From assembly GCF_026965535.1 (NCBI RefSeq), contig NZ_CP114039.1, positions 8,477,461-8,541,460 of the forward strand: DNA of 64,000 bases, read 5' to 3'. The DNA is from Corallococcus sp. NCRR. Its GTDB lineage: Bacteria > Myxococcota > Myxococcia > Myxococcales > Myxococcaceae. The notes beneath the pieces were generated by a model, which saw nothing but the letters and a program-made list of their open reading frames with translations, did not search any database and was not told the DNA's origin. Below are positions 1-9,822 of the stretch, piece after piece. A program made the position numbers and the translations under genes. How positions within the stretch are numbered: the first letter of the stretch is position 1; each line of letters starts with the position of its first letter.

Positions 1-2
1 GC

Positions 3-701
3 ACGGGGCTGGAGACGCCGGACGCGCTCGGGTTCTCGCACATGGTGCGGTGGGGCAACAGCGGCCGCATCCTGCGCTTCCTCGCGCCGGAGTTCGCCGC
101 GAAGGTGGCGGACGAGGATCCGGTGGCGTCGGTGCTCGCGACGGTGCCGGACGCGGTGGCGAAGTGGCGGCCCCTGGCGCGGGCCCAGTACCTGGAGGCG
201 CGGACGTTGCTGTCGGGCTACCTCCTGTCCGCGCAGGGCGACCGCATGCTGCTGGGCAACGCGGTGGAGGGGCGCTTCCCCTTTCTGGACACGGGCGTGA
301 TGGAGTTCGCCGCGCGGGTGCCGGAGCGGCTGCGGCTCCGGGGCCTGGACGAGAAGCACCTGCTCAAGCGCTTCGCCAAGGGCCGCGTGCCGGCGTCCAT
401 CCTGGAGCGCAGCAAGTTCCCGTACCGAGCCCCCATCGCGGGAGCGCTGGTGGGCCCGGATGCGCCCACCTGGGCGCGCGAGCTGCTGGCTCCAGAGGCG
501 GTGTCGGCGACGGGCGTCTTCGACGCGCGCAAGGTGGAGCGGCTGGTCGCGAAGCTGCGGGCACCGAACTCGGCGGAGAGTGAGGCGGACACCATGGCCC
601 TGTTCGCCGTGGCGTCCACGCAGTTGCTGGCGCATCACTTCCTGAAGCCGAAGCCCGTGCCCCAGGCAGACGTGGATGCCGTGCAGTTGGAGGCCGCGTG
701 A
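3..701 (+). CDS. Asparagine synthase (glutamine-hydrolysing) family, C-terminal part, truncated by window edge
   Basis: Only the end of the gene is present; the open frame runs in from base 3 without a start. The visible 232 residues match the synthetase domain of asparagine synthase B-like enzymes, which adenylate a carboxylate and attack it with glutamine-derived ammonia. The recognisable stretch is GNAVEGRFPFLD followed by a KHLLKRFAKGRVP segment typical of the C-terminal domain. The ATP-binding SGGxDS loop and glutaminase domain must lie upstream. It is followed by an acyl-ligase-like gene and an NAD-synthase-like gene on the same strand, so it may serve a specialised amidation pathway (surface polysaccharide or small molecule) rather than bulk asparagine synthesis. 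That last point is inference. Confidence 0.85.
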   Translation, partial: TGLETPDALGFSHMVRWGNSGRILRFLAPEFAAKVADEDPVASVLATVPDAVAKWRPLARAQYLEARTLLSGYLLSAQGDRMLLGNAVEGRFPFLDTGVMEFAARVPERLRLRGLDEKHLLKRFAKGRVPASILERSKFPYRAPIAGALVGPDAPTWARELLAPEAVSATGVFDARKVERLVAKLRAPNSAESEADTMALFAVASTQLLAHHFLKPKPVPQADVDAVQLEAA

Positions 702-768
702 GCGCGCCTTCAGGCATCGCAGTGGAGATCCCGGCAGCCCGGTGTTCGCCCGCGCAGTGGGAGGAAGC

Positions 769-2361
769 GTGAGCGCGGATACCGCCCCTTCGTGGGTTCG
801 TGGCCATGCGGCCTCAAACCCGGATGCGCCAGCGGTGGACTCGCCGTGGGCGCGGCTCACCTACGCGCAGCTCGAAGCGCGGATGCTGGCGCTCGCGGGA
901 CAGCTGCGGGCCGCCGGCGTCGAGCCGGGCGCTCGGGTCCTCATCGCCCTGCCCCTGGGCTGCGCCTCGGCCGTCGCGAGCCTCGCGGTGCAGGCGCTGG
1001 GTGCCTGCGCCGTGGAGCTGGACCGTGAGACGGGCGCGGACTCCCTGGCCAGCATCCTCGCGCAGACGGGTGCCCGCCACGCGGTCATCTTCGGTCAGGA
1101 CGCGCGGCGCTGGACGGGGCGCTCGCAGCTCACCCACTTCTTCATCGTCCACGGCTCCCGCCCTCCGGAGCGCATGCTCGGGTTGCTGAAGCCCGCCTCG
1201 TGCACGTGGTTGCAGGAGGACGGCGCGGTGGATCCGGACGTGTGCCCGGAGCCGCTGGCCGCCCTGCCCGCCCTGCCTCCGGATGCGCCCGCGTCCATCG
1301 TCTACACGTCCGGCAGCACGGGCACGCCCCGTGGCGTCGTGCAGACGTTCGCCAACATCGCGGCGAACACGCGCTCCATCGTGGAGTACCTGGGCCTCAC
1401 TCCGCACGACCGCGCCATGCTCATCCTTCCCCTGCACTACTGCTACGGGAAGAGCGTGCTCCAGACGCACCTGCTCGCGGGCGGCTCCGTGTTCCTGGAT
1501 CCGCGCTTCATGTACCCGCAGGTGGTGCTGGAGGCCATGGCCACCGAGTCCTGCACCGGCTTCGCGGGCGTGCCCCTCACCTTCGAGCTGCTGCGCCGTC
1601 AGGCCGCCCCGGACTCGCTCGCGAACCTGAAGCTGCGCTACCTCACCCAGGCCGGCGGAGGCATGTCCCCGGACACCGTGCGCTGGACGCGCGAGGCCTT
1701 CCACCCGGCCGAGCTGTTCGTCATGTACGGCCAGACGGAGGCCACCGCGCGGCTCTCCTACCTGCCGCCCTCGCGCGCCACCGACAAGGCGGGCTCCATC
1801 GGACAGGGCATCCCGGGCGTCACGCTGGCCGTGGTCGCGGACGACGGCACGCCCCTTCCCGACGGCGAAGTGGGCCAGCTCGTGGCGAAGGGCGCCAACG
1901 TCACCCCCGGCTATCTCGACGCGCCGGACGACACCGCCGCCATCCTCCATGACGGCTGGCTGTGGACCGGCGACCTCGCGTGGCGCGACGCGGAGGGCTT
2001 CTTCTTCCTCGTCGGCCGCGCGAAGGAGATCCTCAAGGTCGGCGGCCACCGGGTGAGCCCCGCGGAGATTGAGCACGTCCTCGCGCGCCACCCGGCCGTG
2101 CTGGAGGCCGCCGTGGTGGGCGTACCGGACGACCTGGGCGGCGAGGCCGCGTGCGCCGCCGTGGTCCTCCAGCCCGGCGCCAGCGCTCAGGAGGACGACC
2201 TGCGCCGCTTCTGCCGTGAGGCGCTCCCGGCCCACAAGGTGCCACGCCACGTGCTGTTCATTGACGCGCTCCCTCGCGGGCCCACCGGCAAGGTGCTCAA
2301 GGCCGACCTGCGCACGCGCGTGCTGTCTTCACTCTCTTCTCCTGAATCGAGGTCGCCGTGA
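769..2361 (+). CDS. AMP-dependent acyl-CoA synthetase / acyl-adenylate ligase
   Basis: 530-residue ANL-superfamily enzyme that activates a carboxylic acid as acyl-AMP and probably passes it to CoA or a carrier-protein thiol. Visible motifs: the phosphate loop YTSGSTGTPRG from residue 179, the MYGQTEAT substrate/AMP motif, the TGDLAWRD hinge region, GRAKEILKVGGHRVSP, and the catalytic lysine of PTGKVLK at residue 508. I chose GTG at 769 because GGAGG lies at 760-764; an ATG at 676 is in frame but overlaps the asparagine synthase gene and gives an unconserved leader. The stop overlaps the next gene's GTG by four bases (GTGA), indicating translational coupling. The substrate cannot be told from sequence. 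Confidence 0.9.
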   Translation: MSADTAPSWVRGHAASNPDAPAVDSPWARLTYAQLEARMLALAGQLRAAGVEPGARVLIALPLGCASAVASLAVQALGACAVELDRETGADSLASILAQTGARHAVIFGQDARRWTGRSQLTHFFIVHGSRPPERMLGLLKPASCTWLQEDGAVDPDVCPEPLAALPALPPDAPASIVYTSGSTGTPRGVVQTFANIAANTRSIVEYLGLTPHDRAMLILPLHYCYGKSVLQTHLLAGGSVFLDPRFMYPQVVLEAMATESCTGFAGVPLTFELLRRQAAPDSLANLKLRYLTQAGGGMSPDTVRWTREAFHPAELFVMYGQTEATARLSYLPPSRATDKAGSIGQGIPGVTLAVVADDGTPLPDGEVGQLVAKGANVTPGYLDAPDDTAAILHDGWLWTGDLAWRDAEGFFFLVGRAKEILKVGGHRVSPAEIEHVLARHPAVLEAAVVGVPDDLGGEAACAAVVLQPGASAQEDDLRRFCREALPAHKVPRHVLFIDALPRGPTGKVLKADLRTRVLSSLSSPESRSP

Positions 2362-3359
2362 CGATGAAGTTCTCCAAGCAGGTGCTGGAACTGGACTGGG
2401 AGGCCAAGGCCGCGTCGCTGTCCGACGGGCTCAAGGAGGCCGTCCTCAAGAAGCTGCGCAAGCGCGGCCTGGTGGTCGCCGTCTCCGGCGGCATCGACTC
2501 CGCGTGCGTCGCCGCGCTGGCGGTGCGCGCGCTGGGGCCGGACCGCGTCTTCGGCCTGCTCCTGCCGGAGCGCGACTCCAGCGGCCTGTCCTCCAAGCTG
2601 GGCCGCGAGCTCTGCGAGAAGCTGGGCATCCAGTACACGCTGCACGACATCGCGCCCGTGCTGGAGGCCGCCGGGTGCTATTCGCAGCGCGACGCGGCCG
2701 TGCGCTCCGTGTTCCCCGCGTTCCAGCCGGACATGAAGTGGAAGATCGTCATGCACGGCGACCGGCTCAACACGGACGCCCTCAACATCTTCTACGTGGT
2801 GGTGCAGGTGGACGGGCAGGAGCAGCGCTTCCGCCTCACGCCCCAGGCCTACGTCCAGATTGTCGCCGCCACCAACTTCAAGCAGCGCGTGCGCAAGATG
2901 ATGGAGTACTTCCACGCGGACCGGCTCAACTTCGCCGCGTCCGGCACGCCCAACCGCCTGGAGTATGATCAGGGCTTCTTCGTGAAGCTCGGCGACGGCG
3001 CCGCGGACGTGAAGCCCATCGCCAGCCTCTACAAGACGCAGACGTACAAGCTCGCGCGGCACCTGGGCGTCATCGACGGTATCCTCAACCGCGAGCCCAC
3101 CACGGACACGTTCAGCCTGGAGCAGTCGCAGGAGGACTTCTACTTCTCCGTGCACTACTCGCAGCTGGACCTCATCCTCTGGGCGAAGAACCACGGCATC
3201 GCCCCGGAAGAGGCCGCCCCGGAGATGAGCCTCACGCCGCAGCAGATCCAGCGCGTCTACGACGACATCGACCAGAAGCGCCGCACCACCGCGTACCTCC
3301 ACGCGCAGCCGCTGCTGCTTGAAGAGGTCAGCGAGCTGAAGCCCTTCAAGATCTCCTGA
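2358..3359 (+). CDS. NAD synthase-like, ammonia-dependent carboxylate amidase
   Basis: 333 residues of the ammonia-dependent NAD synthetase family (N-type PPi loop ATPase). SGGIDS at residues 43-48 is the ATP pyrophosphatase loop, and GTPNRLEYDQGFFVKLGDG with KPIASLYKTQ matches the NadE second half. The usual NadE adenylates deamido-NAD and amidates it. There is no glutaminase domain, so ammonia must come from solution or a partner. It lies in one operon with an asparagine-synthase-like and an acyl-adenylate enzyme, and the GTGA overlap with the upstream gene argues for a joint job in an amide-forming pathway. Housekeeping NAD synthesis remains possible; a second nadE elsewhere in the genome would favour the specialised role. 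Confidence 0.8.
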   Translation: MTMKFSKQVLELDWEAKAASLSDGLKEAVLKKLRKRGLVVAVSGGIDSACVAALAVRALGPDRVFGLLLPERDSSGLSSKLGRELCEKLGIQYTLHDIAPVLEAAGCYSQRDAAVRSVFPAFQPDMKWKIVMHGDRLNTDALNIFYVVVQVDGQEQRFRLTPQAYVQIVAATNFKQRVRKMMEYFHADRLNFAASGTPNRLEYDQGFFVKLGDGAADVKPIASLYKTQTYKLARHLGVIDGILNREPTTDTFSLEQSQEDFYFSVHYSQLDLILWAKNHGIAPEEAAPEMSLTPQQIQRVYDDIDQKRRTTAYLHAQPLLLEEVSELKPFKIS

Positions 3360-3366
3360 AGGAGCC

Positions 3367-4428
3367 TCACCCGCCGCCAGCGCCGGGGGAACCGGAGGCC
3401 GCTTCGATGGAGTCCGCGGCCTCCACCCGGAGGCGCTCCTCCGGGGTGAACGAGTCGAACAAGAGCCGCTGCACCGCGGCCTGACGCCGGGCGGGGTTGG
3501 GCTCGCTCTGGCCCAGCGCCGCGCGCTTCGCGCGGAAGTCCGCCAGCCGCTGCTTCCACTGCGCGCGCTCCGCGTCCAGCGCCTCCAGCCGCTCGGTGGC
3601 CTCCGGGCCCACGGTGGACAGCCGGTGCTGGTGCAGGTCCTCCGCCGTCGCTCCCGCCGCAAGCAGCTCCTGCTCCACGGCCTGCTGCCGCAGCGGGCGC
3701 ACGGCCTCCTCGCGGCTGGCGCGCACCTCCGGGGGCAGCCGCTCCTCCAGGGCCGCCATGCGCTGCTCGCGCTCCTCCTTCGTGAGCGACGCGTCCTTCA
3801 TCAGCTTGAGCCGCTCCACCGCGACGGCGTCCACCGCCTCCTCCTGCCCGAAGAGGCCATCCGCCACGCCCGGGCCCAGGTGCTCGCGGCGCAGCTTGCG
3901 CAGGGACTCCAGGCGCTCCGCCGTGTCCGGCATGGCCGCAGAGCCCTTCGACGCCAGCCCTCGCGCCGCATCCAGATAAGCCAGATAATCGTCCAGCACC
4001 TGCACCGCTTCGTCCATCGCGGCGGCGGGCAGCTTCTTCGCCCGCAGGGCCGTGAGGATGCGCTCGCGGATGAGCGACGCGGGCTCCTCGCCCGTGGCGG
4101 ACAGGTAGTAGTTGAAGAACCGGCGCAGGTCCGCGTTCGGCACCAGGTGCCCGGACGCGTCCACCAGCACCGCGCCATCCTCCTCCGTGTCCTTCAGCGA
4201 ACCGGGCAGCGGCGGCAGCGGCGCGTCGGGGACAGCGCTCGCCGCCGCGGCGGCACCGGGCACTCCGGGAGACATCGCGCGCGATTGGACACCCTGCGCG
4301 ACGGGGACGGCGGACGGCGGGACAGCGGGTCCGGGCGCATCCTCCGCCCGGACCTTCCACCACGAGAAGACGCCGGCACCCAGGAGGGCGCACAGCGCGA
4401 CCACGAGAATGACGGCGCGGCTCTTCAT
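3367..4428 (-). CDS. lifO: Lipase foldase (steric chaperone, LifO type)
   Basis: 353-residue membrane-anchored periplasmic chaperone that folds the secreted lipase encoded just upstream. The protein has a short cytoplasmic start, one hydrophobic anchor (residues about 5-20), a Pro/Ala-rich linker, and a helical body with the foldase hallmark RxxFxYYLSATGE-like segment (RRFFNYYLSATGEE) and a long charged coiled region ending in LFDSFTPEERLRVEA, all typical of LifO. The ATG at 4428 is preceded by GAAGGAG; longer upstream frames overlap the lipase. Only 23 bases separate it from the lipase stop, so the two form an operon, as in Pseudomonas and Burkholderia. Confidence 0.88.
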   Translation of the reverse strand: MKSRAVILVVALCALLGAGVFSWWKVRAEDAPGPAVPPSAVPVAQGVQSRAMSPGVPGAAAAASAVPDAPLPPLPGSLKDTEEDGAVLVDASGHLVPNADLRRFFNYYLSATGEEPASLIRERILTALRAKKLPAAAMDEAVQVLDDYLAYLDAARGLASKGSAAMPDTAERLESLRKLRREHLGPGVADGLFGQEEAVDAVAVERLKLMKDASLTKEEREQRMAALEERLPPEVRASREEAVRPLRQQAVEQELLAAGATAEDLHQHRLSTVGPEATERLEALDAERAQWKQRLADFRAKRAALGQSEPNPARRQAAVQRLLFDSFTPEERLRVEAADSIEAASGSPGAGGG

Positions 4429-4451
4429 GGCGGGGCGCTCCTTCAACGGCC

Positions 4452-5507
<1,056 letters not shown>

Positions 5508-5568
5508 TCAGACTTTAACGCCCCGCGTTGAACTGGCAGCATCCGGGCCCCTCCAGAGGAGCACGCCC

Positions 5569-6354
5569 TTGGACACAGTCGCCTACCACGCCTTCACCGC
5601 GGAATTGACGCACAGGGCCGACGCGGACGGCCGCTTCCGGGGGCTCGTGGCGCTGGGCTCGATGGCGGCGCGGGACTACGCGCCGGATGACTTCAGCGAC
5701 CATGACTTCTTCGTCGTCGCATGGCCCGGACACGCTGAAACATTGAGACAGGAGCGCGGGTGGCTGCCCCGCGCGGAGGACGTGGCGCTGACGTTCCGCG
5801 AGACGGCGCACGGCCTCAAGGTCGTGTACCGCGACGGGCACCTGCTGGAGTTCGCGGTGTTCGACCTGGAGGAGCTGTCCTTCGCGCGCGTCAACCGCTA
5901 CCGCGTGCTGCTGGACAAGGGCGGCGTGACGGAGCGCATGGACGCGCGCGCGAGGGACACGACGGAGGAGCTCCAGCGCACGGCCCCGGACGACGCGTGG
6001 CTGTTCGGGCAGTGGCTCACGCAGGTGCTGGTAGGCGCGGGGCGCCACGCGCGCGGTGAAGGGCTCAGCGGGCGCTCGCGGCTCTACGATGCGGTGCGCC
6101 TGTTCTGCATTCTCCTCGCGCGCCACGTCCCCGCTCCTGACGCTTCGCTGCTGGACGGGTTGGATCCGGTGCGGCGCGTGGAGCGCGTGTATCCGGAGAC
6201 CGGCGGTGAGCTGGCGCGGGCCTTGGAAGGCGATACGCCGGGCCTCGCGCGCACGCTCCTCGTGCTGGCCGAGCGCGAGCTGTCCCACGTGCCCGCGTAC
6301 CCGCGCGACGGAGTGGCCGCCGTGCGGGCCCGGCTCGAAGCGATGCACCGGTAG
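5569..6354 (+). CDS. Nucleotidyltransferase-like protein (DNA polymerase beta superfamily)
   Basis: 261 residues. The N-terminal half carries GLVALGSMAARDYAPDDFSDHDF, written here in outline as the GS...(S)DhD nucleotidyltransferase signature, with the two metal-binding acids in SDHDF and a third candidate in LEFAVFDLEE. The rest is helical, like aminoglycoside or lincosamide nucleotidyltransferases and related toxin-antitoxin MNT proteins. I infer transfer of a nucleotide to a small molecule or protein; the acceptor is unknown. The start is TTG with AGAGGAG upstream. It is convergent with the next gene and divergent from the lipase operon, so it stands alone. Confidence 0.65.
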   Translation: MDTVAYHAFTAELTHRADADGRFRGLVALGSMAARDYAPDDFSDHDFFVVAWPGHAETLRQERGWLPRAEDVALTFRETAHGLKVVYRDGHLLEFAVFDLEELSFARVNRYRVLLDKGGVTERMDARARDTTEELQRTAPDDAWLFGQWLTQVLVGAGRHARGEGLSGRSRLYDAVRLFCILLARHVPAPDASLLDGLDPVRRVERVYPETGGELARALEGDTPGLARTLLVLAERELSHVPAYPRDGVAAVRARLEAMHR

Positions 6355-6366
6355 GCGCGCGGCGGC

Positions 6367-7119
6367 TCAGGCCCGGGCGGCGTCCTGTTCCCGGGCGTTG
6401 TGCCCGATGACGAGCACCCGCTCGGGATGCGGCTGCCGGCGCGCCCAGTCCAGCAGCGCGGTGAAGGCATCCGGCGCGGGGGCGGCCGTGGCCAGGAGCA
6501 TGCGCGGCTGGTGTTCGAAGAACAGGTCCTCCGCTCCCAGGTTCTGGGACGCCCACGTGCGCCAGCCGGGCACCGCCTTTCCGGGCGCGGGCTGCAGGCC
6601 GGTGACGGTGAAGCCACCGGCCATGAAGATGCGCGTCAGGCCCACGAGCGTCGCGCCCGTGCCGAAGCCACACACCACGTGCCGCACCGAGGGGAAGCGC
6701 TCGCGCACCTGCGCGCGCAGGCCCGCCGCCCAGGCCTCCACGCACGCCACCATCGCCCGGTTGGTGAGCTGCCGGGGCCAGCTCCAGCCCTCGCGCTCCA
6801 GGGACTGGGCCTGGTGGAACATGTCCGCCATCGAGTCCACCTGGCGCACCTGCCCCTGGAAGCCGTGCGCGCGCAGGTACACCGCCCCCGCCGCGTCCGT
6901 CAGGGCCACCGTGGGCAGGCCCCGCTCGCGGCCCAGGACGTCCAGCGCCAGCGCGCTCGACGCGCCGGACAGCTCCACCAGCCCTCGCGAACCCGGCGGC
7001 ATGGCGGCCAGGTAGCGCGCGAACGTGAGGTACTTGAGGCTGCCGGACGGCTGCGCTCCACCCCACAGCACCACCGGCCCGCCCGCCTGCGGACGCGAAA
7101 GGGAAAAAACTCCACGCAT
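6367..7119 (-). CDS. Degenerate fold-type II PLP enzyme (cysteine-synthase-like)
   Basis: 250 residues resembling the O-acetylserine sulfhydrylase/threonine synthase fold. PSGSLKY places the PLP-Schiff-base lysine at residue 29, VELSGASSALAL occupies the place of the SGNTG substrate loop, and CGFGTGATLVG the phosphate-binding glycine loop. It is about 50-70 residues shorter than a usual cysteine synthase, and the substrate loop lacks the usual Asn-Thr, so the reaction is probably altered or lost. The ATG at 7119 is preceded by AGGGGGC. It is convergent with the nucleotidyltransferase-like gene, with no operon partner. Confidence 0.62.
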   Translation of the reverse strand: MRGVFSLSRPQAGGPVVLWGGAQPSGSLKYLTFARYLAAMPPGSRGLVELSGASSALALDVLGRERGLPTVALTDAAGAVYLRAHGFQGQVRQVDSMADMFHQAQSLEREGWSWPRQLTNRAMVACVEAWAAGLRAQVRERFPSVRHVVCGFGTGATLVGLTRIFMAGGFTVTGLQPAPGKAVPGWRTWASQNLGAEDLFFEHQPRMLLATAAPAPDAFTALLDWARRQPHPERVLVIGHNAREQDAARA

Positions 7120-7264
7120 GGCCGCCCCCTGGCGCGCACCCGCATTCCGCGCCCGACACATGCCGGAGTCTTCCGGAGGGGGCCCCCTTGGGCCATTGCC
7201 CCGGGGACGGGGCGGATGTCCGCCGGGGGACGGCGCAAGTCCCTGCAACGCCGTGGCGGGCGGT

Positions 7265-7270
7265 TATGCT
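7265..7270 (+). promoter_or_regulatory. -10-like hexamer TATGCT just before lplA
   Basis: TATGCT ends eight bases before the ATG of the lipoate ligase gene, and no ribosome-binding site intervenes. A transcript starting about seven bases after the hexamer would begin at or next to the start codon. The -35 side is weak (CTGCAA-like). Confidence 0.45.
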
Positions 7271-7278
7271 CCGCGCCC

Positions 7279-8307
7279 ATGTCTCAAGCCCCGCGCGTCC
7301 GCATCCTGCTGTCGGAGACGTACAACCCCTGGTTCAACCTGGCGACCGAGGACTGGATCTTCCGCGAGCTGGATCCGTCCACCCAGACGCTCTTCCTCTG
7401 GCGCAACGACAACACGGTCGTCATCGGCCGCAACCAGAACCCATGGTCCGAGTGCAACCTCTCGCGCATGGAGGAGGACAAGGTCTTCCTCGCGCGGCGC
7501 ACCAGCGGCGGCGGCGCGGTGTTCCACGACCTGGGCAACACCTGCTTCACGTTCCTGTCCGCGAAGGAGGGCTACGACAAGACGGCGAACGTCCGCATCC
7601 TGCTGGACGCGCTGTCGCGGCTGGGCGTGACGGCGCAGGCGTCCGGGCGCAACGACCTGGTGATTCCGCTGGAGGACGGGCCCCGGAAGATCAGCGGCAG
7701 CGCGTACCGCGAGACGAAGGACCGCGCCTTCCACCACGGCACGTTCCTCATCCACGCCAACCTGTCGCGGCTGGCCAACTACCTCACGCCGCACCCGAAG
7801 AAGCTGGAGTCCAAGGGCAGCGCGTCGGTGCGCTCGCGCGTGATGAACATCCGCGACCTCCAGCCAGAGGTCTCCCATGAGTCGCTGGTGAAGGCGATGA
7901 TTGGCGCCTTCTGCGACTTCCACGGCGGCACCGCGGAGCCGCAGCTGCTGGAGCCGTCGTTCCTGGAGAACCAGCCGTCGCTCAAGCGCACCTTCGAGCA
8001 CTACGCGTCGTGGGACTGGCGCTTCGGCAACGCGCCCCGCTTCAGCCACCAGATGGTGGAGTACCTGTCGTGGGGCTTCTTCGAGGTCCACGTCGACGCG
8101 GAGAACGGACACATCACCCGCGCGCAGGTCTTCTCGGATGCGCTCTACCCGGACCTCGTGCAGGACCTGCAGACCGCGCTCACCGGCAAGCCGCACAGCC
8201 GGGATGGGATGAAGCAGGCCGTCGCCGAGGTCCGCGCCCGTCACCCCTCGCAGGAGCGGGAGCTGGCGGAGCTGGAGACATGGCTGATGGGCCAGGTCGA
8301 GGTCTGA
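7279..8307 (+). CDS. lplA: Lipoate-protein ligase A
   Basis: 342 residues, close to the 338 of the E. coli enzyme. It attaches free lipoate to the lysine of lipoyl domains (2-oxoacid dehydrogenases, glycine cleavage H) through lipoyl-AMP. Motifs: RRTSGGGAVFHDLGN (lipoate/ATP binding), the catalytic lysine in RKISGSAYR, and HGTFLIHANLSRL. A long in-frame extension upstream lacks conservation. The ATG at 7279 has no Shine-Dalgarno sequence but sits eight bases after TATGCT, which suggests a leaderless message. Confidence 0.92.
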   Translation: MSQAPRVRILLSETYNPWFNLATEDWIFRELDPSTQTLFLWRNDNTVVIGRNQNPWSECNLSRMEEDKVFLARRTSGGGAVFHDLGNTCFTFLSAKEGYDKTANVRILLDALSRLGVTAQASGRNDLVIPLEDGPRKISGSAYRETKDRAFHHGTFLIHANLSRLANYLTPHPKKLESKGSASVRSRVMNIRDLQPEVSHESLVKAMIGAFCDFHGGTAEPQLLEPSFLENQPSLKRTFEHYASWDWRFGNAPRFSHQMVEYLSWGFFEVHVDAENGHITRAQVFSDALYPDLVQDLQTALTGKPHSRDGMKQAVAEVRARHPSQERELAELETWLMGQVEV

Positions 8308-8332
8308 CCCGGCCCATCCGCCGTCACGTCAT

Positions 8333-9706
8333 TCAGCGGTGGCCACCGCCGTGGCCACCACCCCAGCCGCCGCCATTGCCACCGCCGTGGCTGGAGCCGT
8401 GAGACCCGCCGCCGCTGCTGGAACCGCGTGAGGAGGACCCACCGCCGCGGCCGGAGCCGCCGCCGTGGCTGCTGGAGGAGGACCCGCCGCCGGTCTGCTG
8501 GACGCGAACGGAGCCGCCCCCCCAACCGCCGCCGTTGCTGGACGAGGAGCGTCCCCCGCCACCCGACGACGGACGCCCGGGGTTGGAGGAGCCGCCGCCC
8601 CAGCCGCCGCTGGACTGGTGCGCGCCGCCACCCGACGACGGACGCCCGGGGTTGGAACCGCCACCCCAGCCGCCGCTGGACTGGTGCGAGCCACCGCTCG
8701 TGCCGTTCCCACCGGGCGGCGGATTGCGCGTGCCACCCCAGCCGCCGCTGTTGCCGCTGTTGCCGTTGTTCGACGAGTGGACGCCGCTGCCCTGCGGACG
8801 GTAGGGCCCGGGACGGCTGTTGCCCCGGCCGCCGTAGCCATTGCTGTACCGCCCGGGCGACGCGTCATGCACGCGCGGGCTGTTGTAGCGGTACGGCCCC
8901 GGGCGCGAGGAGTAGTAGCGCCCCGGGCGGTAGCGGTCGTGCCCGTAGCCGTAGTAGCGCCACGACACGCCCGGATACCGGTACCACGTGCGCAGGAACG
9001 GGTTCGGACGGCCGAACGAGAACGAGATGTGCGCATGGCGGTAGACCGGCACGACGACGCGCACCGAGCCGTTCCAGCCCCAGCCGCCACCCACGAACAC
9101 CCACGACGGGCCGCGGCGCACCCAGTGCGGCGACACGAACACCAGGCCCGGACGCGGCGGCTCCATCCACGTGCCGGAGACCCACTCGTAGCCGTTGGCG
9201 CCCCAGTACCAGTAGCCCGGCGCCCACGTGTAGCCCACGGACGGCGCGGGGGGCGGCGTCTCCACGCGCAGGGCCGGAGGCGCCTGGGTGGCCGTCACGT
9301 TCTCGCTGGCGACCTCCACGGGGATCTCCACCTCGGTGGAGCCCTCCTGGGCCCAGCCGCCGGACACCCAGCGCCAGACGTCGCCGTCCTGCGCCCAGTA
9401 GCCGTTGACGTACTGGTAGCCGGGCATGCGCTCCACCCAGCCGCCGGACTTGAACTGCCAGTTGTCGCCGTCCCAGTACCAGTGCCCGGACGTCCACACC
9501 GCGCCGGCATAGGGCCGGGGAGTCGGTGACTCGGCGGGCAGGTCGGGGGGCGGCGAGGGCGCGATGGGCCCGGAATCATCCGCGTTGGCCTGCTGGGCGT
9601 ACCCGTCATCATCGCCCCAGTCATCCGCGGCGACCGGCGAGGTCTGCGCGAACGCTCCCTGGGTCGCCAGGCCGACAATCAAACCCATCCACCATCGAGA
9701 ACCCAT
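8333..9706 (-). CDS. Secreted Trp/Tyr-rich YXWXW-repeat protein with Gly/Ser-rich tail
   Basis: 457 residues with a signal peptide (residues 1-20, GAFA before Q). Residues 65-190 hold repeats such as SGHWYWDGDNW, VNGYWAQDGDVW and APGYWYWGANGYEW, the YXWXW repeat type seen in proteobacterial envelope proteins of unknown function. An Arg/Tyr-rich stretch (RPGRYYSSRPGPYRY) follows, then a low-complexity Gly/Ser/Asn tail with two near-identical NPGRPSSGGG-HQSSGGWGGG units, a DNA repeat of about 69 bases near 8560-8700. The ATG at 9706 has a GGAG upstream. Likely a surface or matrix protein; function unknown. It is divergent from the kinase gene. Confidence 0.72.
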   Translation of the reverse strand: MGSRWWMGLIVGLATQGAFAQTSPVAADDWGDDDGYAQQANADDSGPIAPSPPPDLPAESPTPRPYAGAVWTSGHWYWDGDNWQFKSGGWVERMPGYQYVNGYWAQDGDVWRWVSGGWAQEGSTEVEIPVEVASENVTATQAPPALRVETPPPAPSVGYTWAPGYWYWGANGYEWVSGTWMEPPRPGLVFVSPHWVRRGPSWVFVGGGWGWNGSVRVVVPVYRHAHISFSFGRPNPFLRTWYRYPGVSWRYYGYGHDRYRPGRYYSSRPGPYRYNSPRVHDASPGRYSNGYGGRGNSRPGPYRPQGSGVHSSNNGNSGNSGGWGGTRNPPPGGNGTSGGSHQSSGGWGGGSNPGRPSSGGGAHQSSGGWGGGSSNPGRPSSGGGGRSSSSNGGGWGGGSVRVQQTGGGSSSSSHGGGSGRGGGSSSRGSSSGGGSHGSSHGGGNGGGWGGGHGGGHR

Positions 9707-9802
9707 GACTCCGTCTCCGATCTCCAGACACCCCAGGGGACGCGGGCTTCCCCCACTTTATTCACCCTGGAGGCTACAAGCCCGCGAAGCTGTCGACACT
9801 GC

Positions 9803-9808
9803 TACAGT
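9803..9808 (+). promoter_or_regulatory. -10-like TACAGT before the sensor kinase gene
   Basis: TACAGT is followed 14 bases later by the kinase ATG, with GAGGGA between as a possible ribosome-binding site. No good -35 is visible. Weak call, based on position and the recurrence of such hexamers in this window. Confidence 0.3.
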
Positions 9809-9822
9809 CCCGAGGGACGCGA

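Noticed and set aside
814..2250. Long open frame on the minus strand opposite the acyl-ligase gene
   Set aside because: It is an antisense shadow with Arg/Ala-rich translation, no motif and no ribosome-binding site. GC-rich codon use makes such frames common.
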